From NCBI GenBank assembly GCA_001599715.1, contig BCHU01000007.1, positions 191,586-255,585 of the forward strand: a stretch of 64,000 nt of DNA. The letters run 5' to 3'. The notes beneath the pieces are model-generated. The model did not search any database. It saw only the letters and a list, made by a program, of their open reading frames with translations, and had not been told where the DNA came from. The DNA comes from Phaeotremella fagi (lineage: Eukaryota > Basidiomycota > Tremellomycetes > Tremellales > Phaeotremellaceae). The position numbers were made by a program, and so were the translations under genes. Below, piece after piece: positions 1-12,959 of this stretch; position 1 is the stretch's first letter; the number at the start of each line of letters is the position of its first letter.

Positions 1-2433
1 TGAAGGTTTTGGTGGAGATTGGGAAAGATGTGAAGACGCTTCTCAAGAGTTATACAATATGGGTCACATCTCTCGTATAGGTGTTGGAAGGGGATTTGAA
101 CCCTCGCCAGAAAACTACTACATCTTGAAATTGAACCCCAACGAACCCAGTTCTATCACTTCTCCCATATCGATAAACCCTGCTGTTTCAGGTAACATTA
201 ATTCATTATTGAAATCCTATCAATCTTATTTACCTTCATTGGGTAATTCGGACGAACCTGCTCATGTCAAAGCTAGACGTGAAGCTCTTAAAGCTGACGA
301 GCTTTATAAAGAGGGGGTTAGGGTTGCTGAGGATAGACGTTTGATGATGGAGGAAAACGTTGAGAACGCTTTGAGAAGTTTGGGGCAATGGGAAAGGGAA
401 CGTTTGAGAATCGTTAAGACTGGTAGGTGTGCTATTTTTACTTTTCACTAATTCGGATAGTCTTGAAACAATACGATGACGCTGTTTCTAAATTGCCCGA
501 ACGTTTGGGTGAGGGTCATAAAGGATCCACTTTGTTGGTTGAGGCTTTCAATCCAGAGGCAGAGTAGGTGTCAATCAACGTTAACGGACATCCGCTAATA
601 TGAAACAGTATTACTGCCTTGATCGAAGGTAACAGAACTGGTCCATATGTGAGTGTCTCGTTACCTTCTTTTGTACAACTCTCACTGATAGTTATACTGT
701 TAGCGACCTCAACCTCACATTTACGAATCTGTTGAATCAGAACTACCCATCGTTAACTTCGGTATTGATCTTCGTCGGTGGTCTGGTGATCATGGTTGGA
801 AAGCTTTGGTTACTGCACCTAGTAGACCTAAAGGTGCTGTTCCAGATGTTTTAACAGCTTTGTTAAGAGGGTTGACAGAGATGAGACCTAATTTCCCGGA
901 TGATGGTCAGTTTTTTTCTTTCAAAACACAACGAAAAAATAATTGACATCCTCATAGACAGTAGAAAAGCTTGGATCTATGAAGTTCCACTTAGTGCTAC
1001 CCACGGACTTCGGGCTTTACTCAACGACCCCAAATTACCACTTGAAGAGATGGTAGATCGCGTCAAGCATTTCAATCCATTCGTTGCGGCAGCTACTGTT
1101 AAATTGTACCTCTTGGAACTTACCCCACCGGTCTTAGGTTGGGAAGGATGGGAGGACGCAAAAGCTGTTTATCCTTCTGGTACGTTTATCACGTTGTCTA
1201 TGGGTTTAATGGAGATTCTGATATGACTTAGTTGGTGCGGACCAAGAACGTGACATGTCTTCGGCTGTTACTTCTGTTCTGGGTCGGTTACCTGGAGTAC
1301 AACTTTTCGTGCTTGAAGCTGTTGTACGACATTTGAAGGAGTGAGTCAGCTGTCAATACTGGTTTGGGGTGGAAGCTGACCGAGATGTAGGATGGTTGAA
1401 GCTACCAAAAGCGAAGAGGCTAATGATATCTACATTACAAAATTGGCCTTGTCTGTAGGACGAAGTAGGTTTTTTCGAATTTCTGCTGAAAGAAAATCAT
1501 TAACCTATATCCTTTAGCAATTCTTCGACCCCAATACGAAACCGAAATGACAATCCAAGATCGCACACCATCATTGTTCGTTGCAGACCTAATCAATCTA
1601 TACGACGCGATCTTCCCACCTCTGGTTGAGAAAAAGAAACTCGATTCAGAAAGAGTCATGCCTATAAGAAAACGAACCGTTTTGGTCGATCAACGAATTT
1701 CAAGATCCAGTTTGGGCGAGATTGACGGTCAAGAATTGTTGAGTCAACAGAAACATTCTAGACGACCTTCCAGTTCTGTCCCTGTTCCACCATTACCCGA
1801 GAATGGATTAGGTTTAGGTGTTCCGTTAGGCCCTGAACCTGGGTTGATGAACGAAAAAGACGAAAAGAAAGAGAGTGATATCAACGTTGTTCCACCTACA
1901 CCTGAGATACCTTCCGAATCTACTATACCGGAAACTGTAGTTCCTGACGAAGCATCAGTCAATGATAATGCTAGTGCATTGAAAAGAGCTTCTTCGGGTG
2001 ACACATCGAGATTAAGAGGACCAAGAGGTGAGTAAACGACATGAAGCATCGTGACTGACAATCATCAGGTGCAAGGGGACCAAGACCAGCTCCAGGTCGT
2101 GTACCTTCATCAACGACTTTGACGACGACTCAACCCGAATCAATCAGTCGTCCTATCACCCCGGTAGAAGATAAATCTGATAGTTCAGTAGGAGGAGTAC
2201 AGGCCGGTACGTGATGGATTTGAGGTTTATCGTTTTGATAATTGATGATTGATAATTGGTTTACATTAGATCCTGCCGATTACGCACCGAGAAAAGGGAA
2301 AGGTTCAGCAACGGCTGGTGCGGTGAGTTATCCTAGGATCTGAAAATGAAGTTAGACTGATGAGTGCATTTAGTTTGGTCACACGTCCAAATCCTCTGTT
2401 AGCGCTGCTATCGCCCAATTCGAAGGGAAATAG
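1..2433 (+). CDS. RGD2: Rgd2-like RhoGAP with F-BAR and DEP domains (5' end outside window)
   Basis: A Rho-family GTPase activator, probably acting at the plasma membrane in polarity or wall-integrity signalling. The frame is open from the first bases and carries the end of a DEP domain (DWERCEDASQELYNMG...ISRIG). A helical, charged F-BAR-like stretch follows (AHVKARREALKADELYKEG, ENALRSLGQWERERL). Then comes a RhoGAP domain spread over several exons, including FGIDLRRWSGDHGWKALV, AVPDVLTALLRGLTEM, ATVKLYLLELTPPV and LPGVQLFVLEAVVRHLKE. DEP inserted in the F-BAR region and followed by RhoGAP is the architecture of yeast Rgd2. The C-terminus is low-complexity, proline- and serine-rich, and ends at TAG 2431-2433. 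At least seven short introns are visible (for example after positions 424, 2028 and 2206). The exact Rho substrate cannot be read from the sequence, and the symbol is by homology. Confidence 0.82.
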
Positions 2434-2654
2434 ACTTCAGATAGCTCTGCTTGTCACTGTTTTGAACGTGTTTTTTTATTTCTTGTCTAAGTTTTGATTT
2501 CTTATTGTCGATACTCATACCCCAGCTGAGCCGGTTTGCAGTAGAGAGATGACTGTGTAGTTTAGAAAGCTTTGTAGAATAGAGTTTTGCTGATATGAAT
2601 TGATTAACGAAAGAAATACATGTAGGTATATAAATATGCTAATGAATAAATCAT

Positions 2655-4942
2655 CTAATCGACATCCTCACCATTAACCCCACCCCGTTCAACTTGATAA
2701 TCACCAACCACCTCCTCCCAAAGGGATTTACAATCCACCACAGCTCCCAATTTAGCGCACATCAAAAAACAACCACTCAATTTCCGATTAAGCGAATAAG
2801 TCTCACTAGGCGGAGGCGTTAATCGATATTTCAACATGACCGGAATAAGTGATTTAACATTATCAGTGATCTTCTGATCTTTGAAATCATAACCCCCCAC
2901 AAATTTGAATGGTTCAGAAACGTATTCCATAGATTTAAGATGTGCTTCTAGCATTTCAGGATTCTCTTCACCCGTTAAGTAACCTAATGAAATCGATTCT
3001 TTGATCATTGAATTTCGATCGTTGTTCATAGCTGATGATAGAAGTTTGTACCATGAATCCATGAATTTTTGGGAATATTCTCTGGAAGCTCCGAAATCTA
3101 TTAATTGGATTTTCAGTTTGGACGTCGTTGAGGTGGTGGTGGTGTAGAGGAAATTCGCCCAGTTGGGATCTGTTTGCATGAATCTGAAATGGAACAACTC
3201 TTTTAGACATAATCTGAGGATCGAGGTTCCGATCTGATATTTTATTAGTTCGTTTTCAATGTCTATTTCGATTGAAACCCTACCTGATTCCTCATCTCTT
3301 GACTCATGCCTTTCATCTTACTTAACGGTCGACCATCCATCCATTCAGTAGTCAACACCTTGGAACTACTAGCCGAATCAATCACCCGAGGAACGACGAA
3401 CACATCATCGTCCTTCAAGAATTCCCAAAACCGTCTACCAGAATCAGCTTCACGGATATAATCACATTCATCGTCCAATTCACGTTTCAGGACTGAAAAT
3501 GAATTTTTGAGATATAAACCTTTAGGTAAGATCGATGATGATTTTAGAAGGATGGATAGATTTGATAGATCGGAGGTGATTGATGATTTTATCCCTGGGA
3601 ATTGGATTTTGATAGCTACGGGCTCGTTCGTTGAAGCTAGGATTCCTTTGTGGACCTGTCCTATTGAAGCTGAGGCTATTGGGATTCGATCGAATTCCGA
3701 AAATAATTCTTGCCAATTGGGTCCTAATTCTGCCGACATAACTTGCTGTAATCGTTTTATCAGTCACTGGTCGCGATCCCTCTCCAAATGAAAACCTACC
3801 TCCATTTGCCAGTCAGGCATATAGTTTGCGTTAGCTTGAACTTGATGTAAAACTTTTTCAATCTCAGGTGGTAACATGTTATTATCTGAAACAACGAATC
3901 AGATCAGATATTTATGCTTTCATCAAACCTCTACTCACCCTGTATAGACATGAATTGACCCAGTTTCAGCGCTGCTCCTCTCATTCTTCCAAGTGTAGCC
4001 ACCAAACGACGAACATTGGCGTCTGACATGAAAACGCTGCCTTGTCCACCTGACCCTGTCGTTCGACGAATCGATTCAGAAGCTGCCCCAAGAGATAATG
4101 ATGCCGCCAGAGCTGGAAATGGATGTCGTTTTCAGCTGAGATCACATTCAACAGCCAGGATTCACTTACAGCCGTAGTGGAATAAACGACCTAGTCGAGA
4201 TGATGGTACTTTAGATGCACGAAGGATGACTGGTGTCTGTTTGTCTTTAGCTTTATTCCTATGTCCGATTGACACTTACATCGTCCTCTTCCTCATTGAT
4301 AGATAGTATCTCTTCCTTCGAGTCAGATACAGCAGAAACATCAGGTTCCACAGTCTCCAGTATAGAAGGTTTCGATTCTTCATTCACCAGATCCTCCTGG
4401 ATGGTAGCTGTAGACGATAACTCATTGGCTAGAGGTTCCGGGCGTGTCAATGGTGATTTCGATTCCTCTGGCATTGGTATAGGCGATGGTTCAACAAGAT
4501 CGATCTCCCTTGGTGGCGTGATAACCTTCTCTTCAGCTATATTTTCGATCACCGGTAGACCCGCTGTCGTTGTCATTGGTTCAGAAACCGTATCCCGATT
4601 CCTCTCGATTTCCACATGATCCCTAGAAGCATTCAAACGCGATCTCTCAACCTCAGCTCGAATTTCATCCCTAATTTCTCTGAGCCTCTCCTTCGTTAAT
4701 CTAGAGGTGGAAACTACTGGGATGGGTTCTTCATGATGATTCAATGGTTCGTTGACGATTGTTTCACCCTCATTTCGAGATAACTGTTCCGAAGGGATAT
4801 CTCGATCGAGTTCTTCCTCAAATGTTCTAACTCTCCAAGTACTTGGTCCAGCTGCAGTCGTCCTCGCAGCTATCTCCTCCAATTGGATCGTAGTTATCCT
4901 TGCAGCTACTCTGATAGCAGCTGAAAGCAATCCACTCGACAT
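2655..4942 (-). CDS. COQ8: Coq8/ABC1 (ADCK3) atypical kinase for ubiquinone synthesis
   Basis: A mitochondrial UbiB-family protein that supports assembly of the coenzyme Q biosynthetic complex. Around 3950-4030 the spliced frame reads MRGAALKLGQFMSIQ, which contains the KxGQ signature of the family. Downstream come IASASIGQVHKG (the A-rich loop that replaces the usual P-loop), VAIKIQFPGI with the conserved lysine, DECDYIREA, VVPRVID and LTTEWMDG, then QLIDFGASREYSQKF containing the DFG motif. The N-terminal about 200 residues (4259-4942) are low-complexity and acidic apart from a short, basic amphipathic start compatible with a targeting sequence. Several introns of about 50-60 bases split it. 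The start at 4942 is the first ATG of the N-terminal frame. It diverges from HEM13, with only 192 bases between the two start codons. Confidence 0.93.
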
Positions 4943-5134
4943 TGATTTAATAGTTGAACGTCAGAGTAGGATCCAAAATCTGTTTTCAACTTTTCTGAAC
5001 CTTTCGGATGTTGGAAGGCAAAAGTGGAGCCCCGCTCTTCGGGGTGTTCCGCATCACTTTGAATTCCAACATTTTTCGAACGGTTTTGATCCTTATTTTC
5101 ATTCAATTACATCTTCATTCCATAAACGAACAAG
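4943..5134. promoter_or_regulatory. Short divergent promoter shared by COQ8 and HEM13
   Basis: The 192 bases between the two divergent start codons must hold both promoters and both 5' leaders. A small GC-rich inverted repeat (CCCCG...CGGGG) lies near 5031-5045, in otherwise AT-rich DNA. No TATA box or known factor site is clear. That both genes serve mitochondrial redox cofactors is known. Joint control is inference. Confidence 0.4.
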
Positions 5135-6681
5135 ATGTTGTCTAGATCATTCGCAGCGACTAGAGGGTCTTGTATCTCTTCAGCAAGAATTTCAACCAAA
5201 AGGATACCAAGTTTACCCCGTAGGTTGAAGTATTTCACGATGACCATGAAATCCTTCGAAGCTAATATTATCCATCAGGTTCTCGACTTTACTCCTCGTC
5301 CCCCAACTCTTCCTCACCAAGCTACAGGAAAGCTTTGATACAATCTGCTGCGGTTGGATTTACTGGTGCTGTTCTTTATAACGTCATAGCGGATGGTGTT
5401 AGAGTTGCAAATTCAGGTCAAACGGTGAGTTGTCTTTATGATCTATCTGATCCATTTTAGTCTGTAAAATGTGATGGTGCACCAGCTTTAACTGCTATCG
5501 AAACCTTCGGTCAGGATTGGGCGCCCTTGCAAGCTCTTGAAGAAGATGATCCAAAAGTGAGTGAAAATCCTCCATCATACCGGAAAGTCCTAACCATCTG
5601 ATATCACAGAATCCAATGAGAATACGAATGGCAACATGGGTCAAAAATCTTCAAGACCACATCGTCAACACTCTAGAAACCATTGAACATTCCTATGACC
5701 CATCGACACCTCCCCAACAATTCCATCGTGATCACTGGTTAAGACCGGAAGGAGGGGAAGGTTCATCATGCGTTTTCAGTGGTGGTAAAGTGTTTGAGAA
5801 AGCGGGTGTCAACGTTTCGATTGTTCATGGGAAACTACCTCCGGCAGCTCAAAAGCAAATGAGAGCAGATCATTCAAGTTTACCAATCTCTGATGTGGCG
5901 TTACCATTCTTCGCGACAGGTTTATCGATCGTCATCCATCCAATAAATCCACACACTCCAACTGTTCATCTGAATTATCGATATTTCGAAGTCGAAGATC
6001 CAGATCAAAAAGATAATCCGAACGCTGAACCAATAGCCTGGTGGTTCGGTGGAGGATCAGATTTGACTCCTACGTATCTAGTCGAAGAAGATGCCAAACA
6101 TTTCCATCAAACTCTCAAAACCTCTTGCGACAAGTTCGATAAAAGATATTTCCCAGAGTACAAGAAATGGTGTGATCAATATTTCTATATCCCACATAGG
6201 AAAGAATCTCGTGGACTCGGTGGAATCTTCTTCGATGATCTGACGACAAGTTCGAAAATTCATCAACCTGTTGATGGTGGGAACCCACCTACCCAAGAGG
6301 AAATATTTGAATTCATCAAATCGACTTCGAGTGCATTTTTACCGTCTTATATACCTATTGTCAAACGAACCATGAATAAACCTTGGACAGAGGAAGAGAG
6401 ACGTTGGCAGTTGTTACGAAGAGGTCGTTATGTGGAATTCAATTTGGTTTATGATAGAGGTACTAAATTCGGTTTGATGACTCCAGGGGCTAGGATTGAG
6501 AGTATTCTCATGAGGTGAGTGATTTCGTTGATTGGGATGTGTTCTTGTCTGACTTGATATTTTCTTCAGTCTTCCTGAAATTGCCAGATGGGAATATATG
6601 AGTCCATTGGGTGCAGAAGGATCAGGTACAAGGGAGGAGGAGTTGTTGAAAGTTCTTCGTGAACCAAGAGAGTGGGCTTAA
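5135..6681 (+). CDS. HEM13: Oxygen-dependent coproporphyrinogen III oxidase
   Basis: Catalyses oxidative decarboxylation of coproporphyrinogen III to protoporphyrinogen IX in haem synthesis. The family signature is clear in the large exon 5613-6515: [13 protein letters not shown], then [13 protein letters not shown]. Further conserved blocks are [41 protein letters not shown] and ARWEYM. The spliced N-terminus starts [13 protein letters not shown] and reaches a typical cleavage context (SRLYSSS). A hydrophobic stretch, [20 protein letters not shown], follows. Together these suggest mitochondrial import and an inner-membrane tether, unlike the cytosolic enzyme of budding yeast. Introns lie at about 5194-5253, 5425-5460, 5557-5610 and 6516-6570, and all joins keep the frame. 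The second intron has an alternative acceptor a little further downstream that would create a stop. Confidence 0.96.
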
Positions 6682-6884
6682 TCTACCTGGAATACCACGA
6701 TATCATTACATACCTCACAACTCATATGCAGAGTACATGTCTACCATGCGTCTGTCGTTAAAACCCGAACCCTCCAATGCATTCAAATAAAATAAGACTA
6801 AAAACGAAAAAAATGGCAAGCTAAAGAATACAACAAAGAGTGAAGACGTCCAAGGGAAAAAAGTAAATGAGATGTACAAATAGA

Positions 6885-9800
6885 TCAAGCAACGATGGTT
6901 CTACCAGTAGTCGGTGTTTCAGGAGGACCGCGAACTGAAGGTGTTTGGAATGAAGTTGATCCCCTTATCGTTCCCGGTGTAGCAGGTATTCCTGCTTTCA
7001 TAGACGAACCTGGTGTTGAAGGTATCATCGTGCCCGTTCTACGTGGAACTGCTTGAGTTCGAAGATCTTTGTTATCGATTGCGATACTCTGAAAATCAGG
7101 TCAGCTTATGTTCCCTTCAAGAGCCAGGTAAAGATGTAGGCTCACCTTTGTACACTATATCAATAAGGAAAATGCTATGATCAGTACACAGGTCATGTTT
7201 TGAATGGGAGCCACTTACGTTGGATGTTTTATAAATACCAACTAATCTATGAGCAAGCTCAAACATATCGTTACGAAGTGAAATAACAATGCTAATGTCG
7301 GTTAGCACTCCTATTCAGGTAAAAGTTTAGAGCGGACTTACAATTGAGCAGCTTGAGTCTTAGATTGGATATAATTAGCAACGATGGAAACGTTTTTGAA
7401 ATCCAAAGCAGCGTCGATTTCGTCCTAAAGATTTGTCAGTTGAGAAGCATTTTTCGATCATCCGTTTCCAACTGACCATGAAATAAAGAGGTGTAGGCTG
7501 GTTATAGCATCAGTAACGATCCTGCTCACGAAACGAAAGACGTACCTTGAAAACATGCAATGCAAAGACCAAAGCCAAAGATGCCAAAGTCTTCTCACCA
7601 CCGGAAAGATTGGCAATCGCTCTCCAACTCTTCTTGGGCGGCATGATAGATAGAACAACACCTGTAATGATGTCAACAAAGCCGTCGTGGAAATCGAACG
7701 AAAAACGTACCTTCCGAGAAAGGATCCATGGAATCGATCAATTCAATTTCAGCGTTACCGCCCATCGTAATCATCTATCAAACGAACTTCAGTATTCATC
7801 CCAATTCAATGTTGTGTCCACTTACCTGATACATTTCTTTAAGTTTCGAACTGATAGCAGTGAATCCAGCCATGAATTCCTCTAACCTAACTTTTCTTAA
7901 ATCGTCATAACGTTTCTTGGCGGCATCACGTCTATTTGTGACACTTTCCATATCCTTAGCTCGATCAAGGAATTCAGCTTCACGTTTGCGATATTCGGTA
8001 AGAACATTCAAGTTGGGTTTGGCTTTACCGATCTCCTCTGTATCGCTGGATCAGAACTTTCGTCAAGACATCATAGAGGGAACGTACCTTCCAATTGGGT
8101 GATCTCAGCGTTAAGAAGATCTTTGTTGACATCTTCCAATTCGTCTGAAGAGTACTCAACCAACTCTTGAGAATTGTTTTTAGCTTTCTTGGCTCGTTTC
8201 ACGTTTCCACCCTCGACTTCTTCAGGTGCATCTTCACCATCTGCCTCAGGAACAGGTGTTTGCTCTGCATCTTCCTCCTCGTCCTCATCTTCCTCACTAA
8301 ACGCATCGTCAGAAAAACAAATAACCTGGTAAGTGCAAACAAACTTACTCAACATAAGCCAATTCAAGTTCAGCATGTTTCTTATTCCAATATCTCAATT
8401 TATCCTCGCAATCCTTTTGAATATTGTTGTTGTCCTTGATCTTCTGTTTGATATCCATCTACGTCGCGTAAGCTTAGACTACCACTCAAACATTGAAAGA
8501 ATACCCACCTCAAGAGCTCTGAAAGCATTGATATCGCCCAAACGTTCATCCAATTCAGCTTTAGATTCAGCCAAACCCTCCTGGTGATCTGAACTAGCAT
8601 CCTGAACCTCCTGAACCTTGCCACGAATAACGTTCAAATCAGCTTGACAAGCTTCCAAGTCCCCTTGAACGATTTCAAGTTCCCCGTCAACCTCTGCCAA
8701 ACTGTTTTGGTTCTTTTCGATGCTCTTCTCTAATTTTTCACTGTCACGTTCAGCTTTGGCTTGACCAACTTCAGCTTTCGTGATAGCTTCACTGGCCATG
8801 TCGAGTAAACCTTTGGTAGTTTGATATTTAGATTGAATGGCTCTGAGTTTAACACCACCAACTTCCAAGATCTTCGATTGAAGTTCTTTGATTTGATCAG
8901 AAATTGTCGATGATTTCTCCCTCAATTTTTCGGTCTCTTTGGAAAGCGATGCAATGTCCTTGTCAAGAGATCGAATTCTGGTTTCATCAGCTGCGTCAGG
9001 CTTGCTTTGAGATCTGATATGTTCTTGTCAGTACAATCATTTTTTCGTTCAGACATTGACTTACTCTAATTCAGTTAATCGTTTTTGAGCTTCCGCAACT
9101 CTTTTTGACCCGGTCTGAACATCCATCTCAATCTTCTCCATAGCAATCTCGATCTCAGGTAATCTCTTCTTTAGAGTTTCAATTTCCTTTTCAACATCTT
9201 TACGTTCAATCATGAAACCCTGTAATTCCTCTTGAGCTTGAACAGATTCTTTTTCATATCTAGCAACGACTTCGGGTGCAACTTTATCTTGAGCGAATTT
9301 GGAGCTCATACCACCTCTAGAGACTCTGGTTCCACCACCTGACATGGTACCAGATGGATCGATAAGTTGACCCGCTAGTGTGACTACTCTCCATCGTTTC
9401 TTTCCGTATCCGATACGTTGAGCTTGTTCCAGATCATTGGCTACAAGGGTATTGAATATTCCTTTATAGAATGCTGGAGCGAATTTTGGATCTTTGGGTT
9501 TGATCAAGTCGAACAATCGAGGAACGTTTTCAGGGGTTTCGATTGGAGCCAAATCTCTTGGTGGAAGTTTCTCAAGTACCATGAAGGATGCACGTCCAAC
9601 GTTACCTTTTCGAAGATGTTCGATACAAGCTTGACCTTGTTCGACCGTGTCAACGACAAGATTGTTCAGAGCACCACAAGCAGTAGTGATAGCGACGTCG
9701 TACTTATCGTCAATGACACCGAGATCACCAAGACGACCCTATGATTGCATCAGAATGTGGACTTCGAAAGGGTTTCTGATTACTCACATGGAAACCTCTG

Positions 9801-12580
9801 ATACGACCTTGATCCTTGAGCTTGGTAAGACTGTTGAGGACAGCATTCTCAGACTTATCAGCGGCAAGGGAAGATTTTGCGTCATCCGCTTTTTGACGAG
9901 AAGTGGAGACCTTTCCACGAAGTTGCTCGGTCTTACTTGCCATACCCTGCCAAAAGTTAGTCAAACCGGACTTGAGAAATACAAAAGACCTACCTCGAGT
10001 TTAGCTTCGCTCTCACTCAATTGCTTTTTGACCTTGACAGCCTCTTTCTTGAGAGAAGCATATTCGAGCTGCTTGGCTTCACCAGTATCTTTCAATGTTT
10101 GGAGAGCGGTTTCAGCTTCTTCAAGGGCTTCTTGAGCACCACTAGCCTTTTGGGCCAAGAGATCACGCTCTGAAGTAGCAACATCAATTTGTGATTGTTT
10201 ATCGGAAATCTTGGCAGTCCAAGGCTCGAGTTCTCTCTGTTTAGCTTCGATTTGAGTGGTAAAGACATCGGTTTTGTCTGTGAGTTTATGTTAGTGAGAA
10301 GTAGGGCAGGTCATTAAAAACCAACCTTTGAGACTGTCTCGAATCTCTTCCAATTCCTTTTCCTCGACGACAAGTTTCTTCTCAAGATCTGCAACCTTAG
10401 ATCGGTTCTTCTCTAATTCGGCATCGAGGTTCTCGATTGTAGAGAGCGCTTCGTTTCGTGCATGTGTATCCTGTTCTGAATCAGTCCAATACTCGCAAAA
10501 TTTCGGAAGCACTCACGTCGGTGATACTCTTTTTGACCTTCTTCTGCTTTGTCGTCAAGTGCTTTTTCTTCTCCAGCAACCCGACCTCTTCTTTCTCGAA
10601 TTTCTTCGAGTCCTTAACCAAAGCATCAGTGAGACGTTTGACTTCCTGTAAGAATGGATCAGTAAAGTGGCAAAGATGCCAAGCAGTGGAAATGGACTTA
10701 CCTCGTACGCAGCGAGTTTCTCATCGTAAGCTTTCTGGATTTCTTCAATCTCGTTTAATTGACCAGCATTACGTTGTTGCTCCTCTTGTAACTCCGTTTC
10801 GAGGGAACCCTGCAATAAGTTCAGCATGTGCTTGTCGACTCGACAGGGATACTCACAATAGCTTTCGAGGTGATTTCCAAATTGTTCTTCAATGTATATT
10901 GATGGAATTGCCATAGCAACGATTTCTTCCTCGTTAGCTCATTGGAGTCACGTAGGAAATCTTCTGCTTCACGTTTCTTCTCCTATACAAAAGTTAGTAG
11001 GTATCTTACACAATGTTGATATAACTCACCTCTAGAGCTGATTTCTCTCTCTCAACAACACGCAGACGATTCATCTTCTCTCCTCTCTCCTCACTCAGAG
11101 CGTCTACCTCCAATTGAGCATCTTCAATAGGTTGCTTATACTTGGTTGTCCCAATGATATCTTCGAGATACTCGAGTAAACCATCTTCATGCTCATTCTG
11201 CGCTTTGGCCTTCATTTGAGCGATAGATTCGACTTCACCTTGTAGAATGAGGAAACGGTTGTGGTCCAAGTCGATACCTTTACCTTTGAGTAAAGTGGTG
11301 ACCTCAGTGAAGGTGGAAGAACGCTCGTTGATGGTGTATTTTGAAGAGTTGTTTCGGAACGCTGTACGGGTGACGATAAGTTGGGAGTTTGGTACCAAAA
11401 GGAAATTGTCGACACCAGGCTGGAGAGATACATCAGTAACCTTCTTAAGAAATTATGATAAACCTACAAGATCGACGATTTCTCTGAACCAAACTTCTAC
11501 CGCACAACTCTCCAAACCTTCCTTCCCAGCCGAGTTATGAATCAATTCACTCAATTTTCCTTGACGCATTTTACTGGCTCTATAACCGAATACGAATAGT
11601 AAAGCATCGATAATGTTACTTTTTCCACTACCGTTGGGACCGACAATTGCAGAGAATGATTTATGGAACGGTCCAATCTCTTGACGACCTGCGTATGATT
11701 TGAAATTGATCAACACAATCTTGTGAATGGTGAGTCTGGGTTTGGGGCCGGAAGGTGGTGGAGGGGGTGCTTGAGCTAGAGATGGGAGAGGAATGGCTTC
11801 TGGTACAGTTTGAGCTGAGGTGGGTGCAGTAGCATCATCATCGCTATCGAGTGACGGAGGAGACGCGAGTGTGATAGTAGCATCAGCTTCTTCAGCATCC
11901 AAAGCACTTGGATCTATCTCCCCGTTTGACTCTTCCTTCGTACTGGCGTTCGAGACGGGTGATTGGAGAGACTGTTTGGTAGGTTTCGTTGGTGTTCGTT
12001 CATCAGCTTCAGGTGGGGGTGTCGGCAATGATGATTGAGATGAAATAGAATCTTTGGTCGCTGATCTTTTGACTGGTTTTACAACCGTCTCCTCCTCATC
12101 TTCTTCAGAATCCGACTCAATGACCTTCTTCTTCCCTCGTCCTGCGGTTACTTTCTTTGCAGAAGGCTTCTTGATGACTGGTACCTCTTCTTCATCCTCT
12201 TCTTCTTCGTTTTCGTCCGTGACAGCACTAGCTATTGATATCCGTGCACTTCTTCGTCCTGATCCAGAAGCCGCTGGTGGTGCTGATGCTTTTGCGACTG
12301 GTTTACGTTTAATCGCAGGTTTGATGACTTCTTCCTCCTCTTCCTCCTCACTCTCGGATTTCACTTTCTTCCCTCTAGATTTCGTAGTCGTAGACCGTCT
12401 AGATGAAGATTTGATCACTGGTTCCTCTTCCTCATCTGAATCTCCTGGGAAGCCTCCATCATTGTCTGAAACTTCTGAAGCTGTGGGTGACGTCGGGCCC
12501 ACAGCTTTCTTACCTCTTCCAGACCTTGTTGGGGCTGGAGCTGTAGCTACTGGAGCTCTTGTTGATCTCCTTGGAGGCAT
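6885..12580 (-). CDS. SMC4: Condensin subunit Smc4
   Basis: SMC ATPase of condensin, acting in mitotic chromosome compaction together with Smc2. The N-terminal head carries Walker A (GPNGSGKSN) after HKIVLINFKSYAGRQEIGPF. Long coiled coils follow. The hinge, around 9060-9900, includes GRLGDLGVIDDKYDVAITTA and DPSGTMSGGG. The C-terminal head has the ABC signature LSGGEKTLASLALVFAL near 7560-7610 and Walker B LYFMDEIDAALD near 7390-7490. The last codons are at 6885. About 14 short introns interrupt the gene. The first about 280 residues are a disordered extension with four acidic runs, each followed by VIK or VVK and a basic patch. This is longer than the short N-terminus of many Smc4 proteins. 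The ATG at 12578-12580 is the first in the frame and encodes MPPRRSTRA. Smc4 is preferred over Smc2 or Smc1 because of the extension and the text around the head motifs. Confidence 0.94.
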
Positions 12581-12959
12581 CGTTTGCTGTTGATATGGTA
12601 GTTGTATTCGTTCTAATTATTTGTTGACACTGTGAGCTTTACTGTAGTTGTTGACTTTTCTACCACGTGGCAAAACAAGACGCGTCGAACGTTAACGGAA
12701 ATTACAGGAGATTGTTCAAAGTGGCACTTTTGATTTCGAGTGTGGCCTTCTTGTCCCCCAATTGTCCTGTTTCAATGATTGGAGTGCCTTCTTAAACAAT
12801 TACCGATGGCTAAATTAGTGGCTTCGAATAGAAGGCCAAAGTTATCGCGATAATTCAACGCGCTAACCAGTGAATCATTTCCCCCATTTATCCATCAAAT
12901 TGTTCAAATTCGCCACCCAAACAACTTGAACCTCTTCACTGATCCTTCCAAAGATCAAA
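12581..12959. promoter_or_regulatory. Intergenic promoter region of SMC4 with E-box and MCB-like sites
   Basis: No gene is visible in these 379 bases between the divergent starts of SMC4 and the small gene at 12960. A palindromic CCACGTGG lies at 12663-12670 and an ACGCGT (MluI cell-cycle box core) at 12680-12685. Both fit a cell-cycle-controlled promoter for a condensin gene, by analogy with MBF targets in other fungi. No experiment supports this here. Confidence 0.35.

Noticed and set aside
236..448. Minus-strand frame opposite the RhoGAP gene
   Set aside because: Shadow of the conserved plus-strand coding sequence; no domain pattern.
11820..12593. Plus-strand serine-rich frames opposite the SMC4 N-terminus
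   Set aside because: Serine runs are the complement of the acidic codon runs (GAA/GAG/GAT) of SMC4, so they are shadows.
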